Of a DNA stretch of 14,231 bases, positions 1 through 6,277 are shown piece by piece; the first letter of the stretch is position 1; every line of letters starts with the position of its first letter. A program made the translations under genes and the position numbers. The notes below the pieces were generated by a model that was not told the origin of the DNA, did not search any database, and saw only the letters and a list, made by a program, of their open reading frames with translations. Origin of the DNA: Candidatus Methanomethylophilaceae archaeon (GTDB lineage Archaea > Thermoplasmatota > Thermoplasmata > Methanomassiliicoccales > Methanomethylophilaceae); NCBI GenBank assembly GCA_011620825.1, contig WOYN01000062.1, positions 1-14,231 on the forward strand, written 5' to 3'.

Positions 1-616
1 AATGATTGAGCAGATGCCGATCTTCGGCGGATACTGCGGCGGAATCGAAGAGACCGCGATATGCGACGTCGCGACCACACTCGCATCGTTCGCACTGTTC
101 AGCGGAAACTTCCACCTGGACGGCCCCATCCATATCAGTTGGGGAACCACGACCTCGAAAGAGACCCTGCAGATCGCAGCCCACGCAGCAGCAGCGATCG
201 ATGCCAATACCGACCTGCTCCTGGCTAACCAGTATTATCCCATGGCCGGACCCTGCACAGAGATGTGCCTGATCGAGACCGCCGCGCAGGCGATCACCGA
301 TACCGGTTCCGGTAGGGAGCTCCTGTCCGGATCCGCCGCCGCAAAAGGCGTTGTCCAGGATAAGACCACCGGAATGGAAGCCAGGATCATGGGAGAGGCA
401 GCCAAAGCGGCCGCTGGCATGAAGGTCTCGGACCTCAATGAGATCCTTGCCAAGATCGTGCCCACGTACGAAGCCAACTACACCAATGCTCCTGCCGGAA
501 AGACGTTCCAGGAGTGCTACGACGTACTTACGGTCAAACCGACCGCCGAGTACCTCCAGGTGTACGACAACGCTGTAAAGGCCCTAGGGGAGTTCGGACT
601 CGAAATAAAGCACTGA
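1..616 (+). CDS. mtmB: Monomethylamine:corrinoid methyltransferase MtmB, 3' part (5' end outside window)
   Basis: The reading frame is open from the first base and ends in TGA at 614-616. Its roughly 204 visible residues match the C-terminal part of MtmB, starting at the conserved EQMPIFGG segment and including AGPCTEMC, TTGMEAR.MGE and APAGKTFQECYDV. MtmB transfers the methyl group of monomethylamine to the Co(I) corrinoid of MtmC in methylotrophic methanogenesis, in the cytoplasm. The pyrrolysine codon expected near residue 202 lies upstream of the window, so it cannot be checked here. The ATG at base 2 is internal (family members have an aligned methionine region there) and is not the start. 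It is followed by a second mtmB in the same direction, about 65% identical by eye over this region. Identity as MtmB is secure; only completeness is unknown. Confidence 0.93.
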   Translation, partial: MIEQMPIFGGYCGGIEETAICDVATTLASFALFSGNFHLDGPIHISWGTTTSKETLQIAAHAAAAIDANTDLLLANQYYPMAGPCTEMCLIETAAQAITDTGSGRELLSGSAAAKGVVQDKTTGMEARIMGEAAKAAAGMKVSDLNEILAKIVPTYEANYTNAPAGKTFQECYDVLTVKPTAEYLQVYDNAVKALGEFGLEIKH

Positions 617-655
617 TTTCGACCCCAAACATCTTACAGGCCCCGTGCCTGGAAA

Positions 656-683
656 TATTTTTATATCATTGCCAAATCTGGCA
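656..683 (+). promoter_or_regulatory. Putative promoter and inverted repeat upstream of the second mtmB
   Basis: A TATA-like stretch TTTTTATATC (658-667) lies in the gap after the first mtmB. It is followed at once by the perfect inverted repeat TGCCA-AATC-TGGCA (670-683), placed where an operator near the start of transcription would sit. If this TATA box is used, transcription would begin near 690 and the mtmB leader would be about 95 nt, including a CCGC/GCGG hairpin around 718-730. Inferred from sequence pattern only. Confidence 0.4.
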
Positions 684-737
684 CATATGCCTGCCCGGGC
701 TGCTAAGTTGTTTTTCCTCCGCTTCGGGCGGGCCCCC

Positions 738-752
738 TTAACAGCATGTTAA
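738..752 (+). promoter_or_regulatory. Perfect 6-3-6 inverted repeat in mtmB leader
   Basis: TTAACA-GCA-TGTTAA is a perfect inverted repeat about 30 bp before the mtmB start codon. It could bind a dimeric regulator or form a short RNA hairpin that affects translation. Its half-sites (TAAC / GTTA) resemble those of the element found upstream of the secreted-protein genes, but here the spacer between them is 5 rather than 3 bp, so they may be unrelated. Confidence 0.3.
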
Positions 753-783
753 AGTAATCGACAGGATATAAGGGCGCATATTC

Positions 784-2172
784 ATGGCTGCGAAAAAATA
801 TTTGGACATTTATGATTCGTATGACCGTTTCCATAACGGCAAGAGGGTGCGAGAGGACAGCTGGGATTATGTTATAGTGCCAACGAACGCCATGGCAATG
901 AGAGAAAAATATGACATCAATTTTTCAGATGATATAATTCCCGATGACGATGACCTCTGCGATAGACTATTTCAGGCCGGGGTGGAGATGCTTTGCACGA
1001 CCGGGTTCTACAATACCGATATCGGAAGGGCACTGCAGGTATCCGAAGAGGAGGTATACGAGGGAATAAGGCGCTCGCCGAAAAATATCAAGCTGGGGTC
1101 CGGCAAAGAAGAGGTTTCATGCATACCCAGGCGCGGTAATTCGAGTACACCTCCGATCATCGAAGGCGGCCCGACCGGCGCCCCCGTATCAGAGGACATT
1201 TTCGTCCCTATGATGCAGTCCTATGCACAGGAAGCCACGGTAGATGTGCTGGTGAGCGGTGTCTTGAACACCATAAAAAAGCATCCCTCAATCACAAACA
1301 CTCCTTGGGAGATACGCGCCACGTTGGCAGAGATAGGATTCGTAAGGGAGGCGGCCAATATGGCAGGCAGGCCGGGGCTTGGCATATAGGGTCCGGAAAC
1401 CCCGTTGTCTACAGCGGGACGTCTCTGCTCGGACCTCACGAAGTTCGCCCTCAAACCCCACGATGCCCATGAGGTATCACAGCTCAACGAACTGAAAATA
1501 GACATGTCCGGTCTGAACATGATAGCCGGCTGGGTCGCTAACGGCGACGTAATAATGATGGAGCAGATGCCGATCTTCGGCGGTTATTCCGGCGGCAAGG
1601 AGGAGACGGCCATATGCGATGTGGCAACGATGATCGCTTCTTTTGTGTTGTTCAACTGCGATATACATCTGGACGGTCCGATCCATATCAGGTGGGGGAC
1701 CACTACGACCAGAGAAACCCTGCAGATCGCAGCCCATGCGTGCGCCGCATTGGACAAAAACACCAATCTTTTACTTGGTAATCAGTATTACACCTTAGCG
1801 GGGCCCTGTACCGAGATGTGCCTGTTGGAAACGGCTGCCCAGTCAATGACCGATACTGCATCGGGTAGGGAACTGATTTCCGGCGTGGCTTCATCAAAAG
1901 GGGTGACCCAGGACAGGACTACCGGAATGGAGGCCAGGATGATGGGGGAGGTCGCCGGCGCCACGGCAGGTATGGACGTGGCCGAAGTGAATGAAGTTCT
2001 AAAAAAATTGGTCGGACTCTATGAACGGGACTTTTCCCATGCACCGGCGGGAAAGCGATTCCAGGAATGCTACGATGTTAACACGATCCTCCCCACCGAC
2101 GACTACATCAACATATACAGCAGGGCAGTCCGCACCATGGGCCGTTGCGGCCTGGATATGAATATATATTAA
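784..2172 (+). CDS. mtmB: Monomethylamine:corrinoid methyltransferase MtmB with in-frame UAG (pyrrolysine) codon
   Basis: This gene encodes 462 residues if the UAG at 1387-1389 is read as pyrrolysine. Counting from the ATG at 784, that codon is residue 202, the position known for pyrrolysine in Methanosarcina barkeri MtmB. The protein before it ends GRPGLGI and the same frame continues GPETPLS after it; both sides match the MtmB family, so this is one gene and not two. The C-terminal half carries HEVSQLNELKID, EQMPIFGG, AGPCTEMC and FQECYDV. MtmB methylates the corrinoid protein MtmC using monomethylamine, and pyrrolysine is thought to bind and activate the amine. A purine-rich stretch (AAGGG, around 770-774) may serve as the ribosome site. 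True stop is TAA. A gene caller that treats UAG as stop would split it at 784-1389 and about 1405-2172. No mtmC lies beside it. Confidence 0.95.
1387..1389 (+). other. In-frame UAG decoded as pyrrolysine (codon 202 of mtmB)
   Basis: The amber codon interrupts an otherwise continuous, family-matching reading frame exactly at residue 202, and the window encodes the cognate tRNA (anticodon CUA) and synthetase. Decoding as pyrrolysine is established for MtmB in other methanogens; here it is inferred by homology and context. Confidence 0.94.
1401..1418 (+). promoter_or_regulatory. Stem-loop just downstream of the UAG (PYLIS-like candidate)
   Basis: CCCGTTG (1401-1407) pairs along all seven positions, including one G-U, with CAGCGGG (1412-1418) around a TCTA loop. 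The stem begins 12 nt after the UAG in the mRNA. Stem-loops after the UAG of mtmB have been described as possible pyrrolysine insertion elements (PYLIS), although they are not strictly required for decoding. The function here is inferred. Confidence 0.45.
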
Positions 2173-2233
2173 AATAACATGAGATTTTATTCCTTGTGGC
2201 TGGCACATCATATTTTATTAATGTCGGAATACA

Positions 2234-2247
2234 TATATTCAAATATA
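2234..2247 (+). promoter_or_regulatory. AT-rich palindrome between mtmB and pylT
   Basis: TATATT-CA-AATATA is a perfect inverted repeat about 65 bp upstream of pylT, upstream of the likely pylT TATA box. It may be a regulator site or a second TATA element. AT-rich palindromes arise by chance fairly often, so support is modest. Confidence 0.25.
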
Positions 2248-2278
2248 ATCAGATTGACAGATGCAACAGTTTAGATAG

Positions 2279-2288
2279 TTATTATATG
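2279..2288 (+). promoter_or_regulatory. Putative TATA box for pylT and the pyl operon
   Basis: TTATTATATG lies 25-34 nt upstream of the first base of tRNA-Pyl, the usual archaeal spacing from TATA box to transcript start. Since only 21 nt separate pylT from pylS, it may drive pylT and the pylS-ramA genes together. Confidence 0.5.
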
Positions 2289-2312
2289 TTTACAGGTAAA
2301 CTACTTCCGCGT

Positions 2313-2383
2313 GGGGGACGGTCCGGCGACCAGCTGGCCTCTAGAGCCTCGCTAGCGGGGATCGACACCCCGGTCTCTCGCCA
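2313..2383 (+). tRNA. pylT: tRNA-Pyl (anticodon CUA), CCA encoded
   Basis: The 71-nt sequence folds as a tRNA. The acceptor stem GGGGGAC (2313-2319) pairs with GTCTCTC (2373-2379), with two G-U pairs, then discriminator G and an encoded CCA. The D stem GGTC/GACC has a 4-nt loop, anticodon CTA is at 2341-2343, and the T stem CGGGG/CCCCG has a 7-nt loop (2361-2367). There is no base between the acceptor and D stems. The anticodon stem is interrupted: AGC/GCT and GGC/GCC are separated by an internal loop of T against TC. Both traits are known for Methanomassiliicoccales tRNA-Pyl and differ from Methanosarcina. Its place directly before pylS confirms the assignment. It decodes the UAG in mtmB. 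Confidence 0.96.
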
Positions 2384-2404
2384 TTAACGGAACACAGTGA
2401 TCAA

Positions 2405-3229
2405 ATGGTCGTTCGCTACACAGAATCGCAAATACAAAAGCTCAGAGAGTACAGCGACGGCCCTGTGGACCTTTCGGAATTTTCTGACGCAACCGAGAGA
2501 GACAGCTCCTTCACCAAACTTATGGCGGCCGAGATGTCCGCCAACGATGCCGCCATAAAAGACATGGTTTCAAATCCACGCGGGCACGATCTCGTCCAGT
2601 TGGAGAGAGAGCTCAGCAAGGCGCTGATAGATGCCGGATTCATCGAAGTAAGGACACCAACGATCATGTCCAAGGCAGCGCTGGCCAAGATGACCATAAC
2701 AGAAGAGCACCCGCTCTATAGACAGGTTTTCTTCATAGACGGCAGGAGATGTCTCAGGCCGATGCTCGCACCTAATCTTTACCACTATATGAGGAAGCTT
2801 CGCAATCACACCGACGATACGATAAGGTTCTTCGAGATAGGTTCGTGCTTCAGGAAAGAATCCCACAGCGGAAGGCATCTGGAAGAGTTCACAATGCTCA
2901 ATCTCGTCGAGCAGGGGCAGATAGCAGACCCGGTGGCAGACCTCAGGGAGTTCATAGACATTGTGATGGACACAGTAGGGATGAAGTACGAGACGGCACG
3001 CGAGGAATCGGACGTCTACGTGGAAACGCTTGATGTAGAGATCGATGGCGTAGAGGTAGCGTCGGGCGCCGTCGGGCCGCACATCTTAGATGCGGCACAT
3101 GATATTCACGAGCCATGGTGCGGGATAGGCTTCGGTCTCGAACGTCTCCTGGCTATGAAAAACGGAAAGAACAGCGTACGTAAGACCGGGCGTAGCCTGA
3201 CCTATCTGAACGGACGCAAAATAGACTGA
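2405..3229 (+). CDS. pylS: Pyrrolysyl-tRNA synthetase, catalytic domain only (delta-PylSn class)
   Basis: This 274-residue class II aminoacyl-tRNA synthetase charges tRNA-Pyl with pyrrolysine. It has no N-terminal tRNA-binding PylSn domain, and none is encoded elsewhere in the window, as is usual in Methanomassiliicoccales. It is nearly as long as the Methanomethylophilus alvus enzyme (275). Visible features are the LRPMLAPNLY segment (117-126), class II motif 2 around CFRKES...HLEEFTMLNL (148-167) and motif 3 GIGFGLERLL (240-249). The pocket residues known from the M. alvus enzyme are present at the same numbers (Y126, M129, N166, V168), with the tyrosine of ESDVY at 205. The ATG at 2405 lies 21 nt after pylT; a GTGATC sequence just before it is a weak, closely placed ribosome site. 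It ends in TGA and is in the same frame as the following pylB. Confidence 0.97.
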   Translation: MVVRYTESQIQKLREYSDGPVDLSEFSDATERDSSFTKLMAAEMSANDAAIKDMVSNPRGHDLVQLERELSKALIDAGFIEVRTPTIMSKAALAKMTITEEHPLYRQVFFIDGRRCLRPMLAPNLYHYMRKLRNHTDDTIRFFEIGSCFRKESHSGRHLEEFTMLNLVEQGQIADPVADLREFIDIVMDTVGMKYETAREESDVYVETLDVEIDGVEVASGAVGPHILDAAHDIHEPWCGIGFGLERLLAMKNGKNSVRKTGRSLTYLNGRKID

Positions 3230-3235
3230 GGTGAT
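3228..3235 (+). promoter_or_regulatory. Strong ribosome binding site for pylB
   Basis: GAGGTGAT overlaps the pylS stop and matches the canonical anti-SD complement. It is 3 nt before an in-frame ACG (3239) and 7 nt before an ATG (3243) that is in the wrong frame for pylB. This is the evidence that pylB translation starts here, not at the internal ATG at 3500. Confidence 0.7.
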
Positions 3236-3238
3236 TTT

Positions 3239-4294
3239 ACGGATGTACGGGAAATATTAGACAGGTCGGCAGCCGGGGAGGGGCTTACGCACAATGATGT
3301 TGTAAGACTTTTTAACGCGGACGCAGAAGAACAAGAGGTCCTTTTCGAGACCGCCCGAAACATAAGGGACAGGGAATACGGTAAGAAGATATTCACCTAT
3401 GGTTTCGTTTACTTTTCGACCTATTGCAAGAACAACTGCTCGTTCTGCTATTTCAGGAGGACCAGCGGACTAGAGAGATACAGGAAGTCCACCGAAGAGA
3501 TGGTGGAGCTCTCTGAAAATCTGAGGGACGCAGGCATAAATCTGGTTGATCTCACGATGGGTGAGGACCCGGTTATGTACAAGGACGAATGTGCCAGATT
3601 GATAAATGTCATTCAATCGGTGAGAGATGCGGTGGATATCGGGATTATGGTATCGCCGGGCGCAGTGCCCAAGGCAACATTCCCCAGGATGAAGGAGGCG
3701 GGGGCCGACTGGTACGCATGTTATCAAGAAACATACAACCTGGAACTTTTCAAGAAGCTCAGATTGGAGCAGGACTATCGGACCCGTATCGATGTCAGGA
3801 GATGGGCCAAGGAGGCAGGCATGCTGACCGAGGACGGGATGATGGTCGGGCTCGGAGAATCCGTCGATGACCGCGCTGATTTCGTCATGAGGATGGGCCC
3901 GCAGGGCTGCGAGCAGATAAGGGCGATGACATTCGTTCCCCAGGAAGGCACCCCCATGAAAACGCTCGACGCCACCGACTCGACGAACGAGCTTCTGTCC
4001 ATCGCGATAATGAGGATGATGTATCCCGACCGTATAATCCCGGCAACACTTGACGTGGAGGGGATTTCGGGAATGGTGGACAGGCTCAATGCGGGCGCGA
4101 ACCTAATAACATCGATCGTCCCGCCGAATAGGAAACTTGCCGGTGTGGCACAGCATGAACTGGATATAGAGAACGGCAACCGTTCCGTCGACAATGTTTT
4201 CAAAATCCTTGACGATATAGGCAAACGACCTGCGACCAACGCGGAGTTCCAATCATTCATGGATGGCCGGAAGGCGGAGCTGAGGAGGCACTAG
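3239..4294 (+). CDS. pylB: Pyrrolysine biosynthesis radical SAM mutase PylB (start codon unclear)
   Basis: PylB converts L-lysine to (3R)-3-methyl-D-ornithine by radical SAM chemistry, the first step of pyrrolysine synthesis. The [4Fe-4S]/SAM motif C-x3-C-x2-C (YCKNNCSFCY) is at about residues 63, 67 and 70. Downstream segments DLTMGEDP, YQETY, FVPQEGTP and RLNAGANLITSI(V/L)PP match the family. Homology to PylB extends upstream of the first ATG (3500), which would remove the iron-sulfur motif and cannot be the start. No ATG, GTG or TTG exists in frame between the pylS stop and 3500. I give ACG at 3239, three bases after a perfect ribosome site, yielding 351 residues against about 350 in M. 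barkeri. Alternatively the ATG at 3243 is the start and one base is missing just after it. The stop codon is TAG at 4292-4294. Function is secure, start is not. Confidence 0.93.
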   Translation, partial: TDVREILDRSAAGEGLTHNDVVRLFNADAEEQEVLFETARNIRDREYGKKIFTYGFVYFSTYCKNNCSFCYFRRTSGLERYRKSTEEMVELSENLRDAGINLVDLTMGEDPVMYKDECARLINVIQSVRDAVDIGIMVSPGAVPKATFPRMKEAGADWYACYQETYNLELFKKLRLEQDYRTRIDVRRWAKEAGMLTEDGMMVGLGESVDDRADFVMRMGPQGCEQIRAMTFVPQEGTPMKTLDATDSTNELLSIAIMRMMYPDRIIPATLDVEGISGMVDRLNAGANLITSIVPPNRKLAGVAQHELDIENGNRSVDNVFKILDDIGKRPATNAEFQSFMDGRKAELRRH

Positions 4295-4295
4295 G

Positions 4296-5456
4296 ATGAG
4301 ACTTGCGATAGTGGGCGGTGCCCTTCAGGGCATGGAAGCGGTCTACCTGTCTAAGAGGGCAGGATACGAGACCATCTTGATAGACAGAAAAAAGCACGCC
4401 CCGGCGCTTTCGCTCGCCGACGAGGCCTGCGTTATGGACCCCATCAAGGATCCGGACCTGGCAATGAGGATATTCTCCGACTGCGACGCAGTGATTCCGG
4501 CATGCGAGGAGCTGGACCTGCTAAAGCTGTTGGATTCTAAACTAAAAGGTACAGGGATACCGTTGCTTTTCGATATGAGATCATATGAAATATCATGCTC
4601 GAAGGAGCGTTCGAATATACTTATGGACAAGGCGGGGGTGCCTCTTCCGAGGCCTTGGCCCGAATGCGGTTTCCCGGTCATAGTCAAACCATCGTGCCAG
4701 AGCGGGAGCGTCGGCGTAACCGCGGCAAGAAACGAGGAGGAGCGTCAGGCCGGATTGAAAAAGGTCAGCGAGCTCAACGATGTCCCTATCGTTCAGGAAT
4801 TCGTATCGGGAAGGAGCATTTCGATCGAGGCCATCGGTGACGGCGAGAAGGCGCGCGCGTACGTTACGACCGAAGTGGTTTTGGACAGGAAATACGACTG
4901 CAAGATGGTAAGATGCAATCCTAACATCATCTCTCATGAAGAGGACGAGATGTTCAGGGATGTTTGCAGAAAGACCGCCGAGCTGATGCATCTGAAAGCG
5001 TTGATGGATATGGAGGCCATCGATACCCCCAGAGGGCTCAGGGCCCTTGAGATCGATGCAAGGATCCCCAGTCAGACTCCCGCGGCGATAGACGCCGGTT
5101 CAGGAATCAACCTGCTGAAGGAACTTGTGGACTGCGCGATGGGCAGAGCCCCGTCGGGGAAAGACGCCCGCAGGGCTGGCGTTTACGAGCACTATGTGTT
5201 CAGAAACGGTATCCTGAGCACCAGCGGCGAAAAGGAGTTCGGGCACATCAGGAACCCGCGGATATGCGCAGGGCTGTTCGGGTCCGACCGCATGATAACC
5301 GACTACGAGCCGGGAAAGGCAGAGTGGCACGCCACGGTTATAACCGAGGGGCGTGACGAGGCAGACGCCGACAGAAAACGCATGGCGGTCCGCGAACGCA
5401 TGATATGCGAATCAGAAGCGAAGGTATTCGACGACGGAAGCCCGGAGCTGATCTGA
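4296..5456 (+). CDS. pylC: Pyrrolysine biosynthesis ligase PylC (ATP-grasp)
   Basis: This 386-residue protein is an ATP-grasp ligase that joins lysine to (3R)-3-methyl-D-ornithine, the second step of pyrrolysine synthesis. It begins with a glycine-rich strand-loop (LAIVGGALQGMEAV, 3-16), followed by an ATP-grasp core with FPVIVKPSCQSGSVGV (around residues 126-141) and a late MDMEAID...ALEIDARIPSQTP segment typical of the ATP/metal site. It starts one base after the pylB stop, behind a perfect ribosome site GAGGAGG (4282-4288) at 7 nt spacing. Its stop TGA overlaps the ATG of pylD. It is slightly longer than the Methanosarcina protein because of its C-terminal end. Assignment rests on sequence family and on its position between pylB and pylD. 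Confidence 0.95.
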   Translation: MRLAIVGGALQGMEAVYLSKRAGYETILIDRKKHAPALSLADEACVMDPIKDPDLAMRIFSDCDAVIPACEELDLLKLLDSKLKGTGIPLLFDMRSYEISCSKERSNILMDKAGVPLPRPWPECGFPVIVKPSCQSGSVGVTAARNEEERQAGLKKVSELNDVPIVQEFVSGRSISIEAIGDGEKARAYVTTEVVLDRKYDCKMVRCNPNIISHEEDEMFRDVCRKTAELMHLKALMDMEAIDTPRGLRALEIDARIPSQTPAAIDAGSGINLLKELVDCAMGRAPSGKDARRAGVYEHYVFRNGILSTSGEKEFGHIRNPRICAGLFGSDRMITDYEPGKAEWHATVITEGRDEADADRKRMAVRERMICESEAKVFDDGSPELI

Positions 5457-6277
5457 TGACCAGGCTCACCGAGGATATGATCGACGGAATACCCGGGACG
5501 GCTTGGAAACGCAACGAGAGCCTCCGTCAAGCGGTCGGGATGGACCTCAAGACACTGGCGTTCAGGGCGATCGGCGAAGACCCGGACTATTTCGACCTTT
5601 CGCATTATGTCACGGCGTCCGTCCCGATTACGGCCGGTCTCGGCGTTATCGGCGGATTCTCTCAGAGCGTAAGCGCGATATTGGAGAGCATGGGGTTCAG
5701 GAGCTTCGTGACGTCCAATACGGACATCGACGGCGTATACGAGGCCCTGGAGAAGGAGGCGGATATCTTGTTCACGGCCGACGACGTCAGATACATAGCG
5801 TACAACCGAAGGACGGGAGCGTATTCCGACAATTCCTTCGCCACCGCCGCCGGGTACGCGGAGGCGCTGGACGGCGCGGCCGGAGGGCTCGGGGGCAAGG
5901 AGGTCCTGGTGGTCGGTGCCGGATTGGTAGGGACTGAAGCGGTCAGGATATTGACTTCGAAGGGAGCGACGGTCAGCGTGACGGACGTGATTCCGGGTAA
6001 GGCGGAAAAACTGGCATCGGAATACGGTGCATCGGCAATAACCAGTATCGAGGATTCGATATCATCACACAAATATATTCTGAACGCATCTCCCGGATTT
6101 ATACCGGGGCGCCTGATTGCAAAGGGTGCCGTGATATCGTCGCCGGGGGTGCCGTTCAGCTTCGACGCGGAAGGCGTGGCCAAGGCCCAAGCGGTAATAC
6201 ACGATCCTCTGGACATCGGTACAGCTGTAATGGCGGCCGAGTGCGTTGTTTCAAGAAAAAAGGTAGGCAGAACATGA
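5456..6277 (+). CDS. pylD: Pyrrolysine synthase PylD (dehydrogenase)
   Basis: PylD oxidises lysyl-N6-methylornithine to an aldehyde that cyclises to pyrrolysine, the final step. The product is 273 residues. An N-terminal helical/substrate domain with VPITAGLGVIGGFSQSV (56-72) and FVTSNTDIDGVYEA (84-97) precedes a Rossmann NAD-binding fold with GxGxxG at 154-159. ISSPGVPF and a final HDPLDIGTA segment match PylD. The start at 5456 overlaps the pylC stop (TGATG) and has GGAGCTGATC, nearly the ideal ribosome site, 2-11 nt before it. An in-frame ATG at 5405 would overlap pylC by 52 bases and lacks such a site. The stop overlaps the ramA start as ATGA. Confidence 0.95.
   Translation: MTRLTEDMIDGIPGTAWKRNESLRQAVGMDLKTLAFRAIGEDPDYFDLSHYVTASVPITAGLGVIGGFSQSVSAILESMGFRSFVTSNTDIDGVYEALEKEADILFTADDVRYIAYNRRTGAYSDNSFATAAGYAEALDGAAGGLGGKEVLVVGAGLVGTEAVRILTSKGATVSVTDVIPGKAEKLASEYGASAITSIEDSISSHKYILNASPGFIPGRLIAKGAVISSPGVPFSFDAEGVAKAQAVIHDPLDIGTAVMAAECVVSRKKVGRT

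Noticed and set aside
1405..2172. A separate gene starting with TTG at 1405
   Set aside because: It is the continuation of mtmB after the pyrrolysine UAG; the frame and family match are continuous across the codon.
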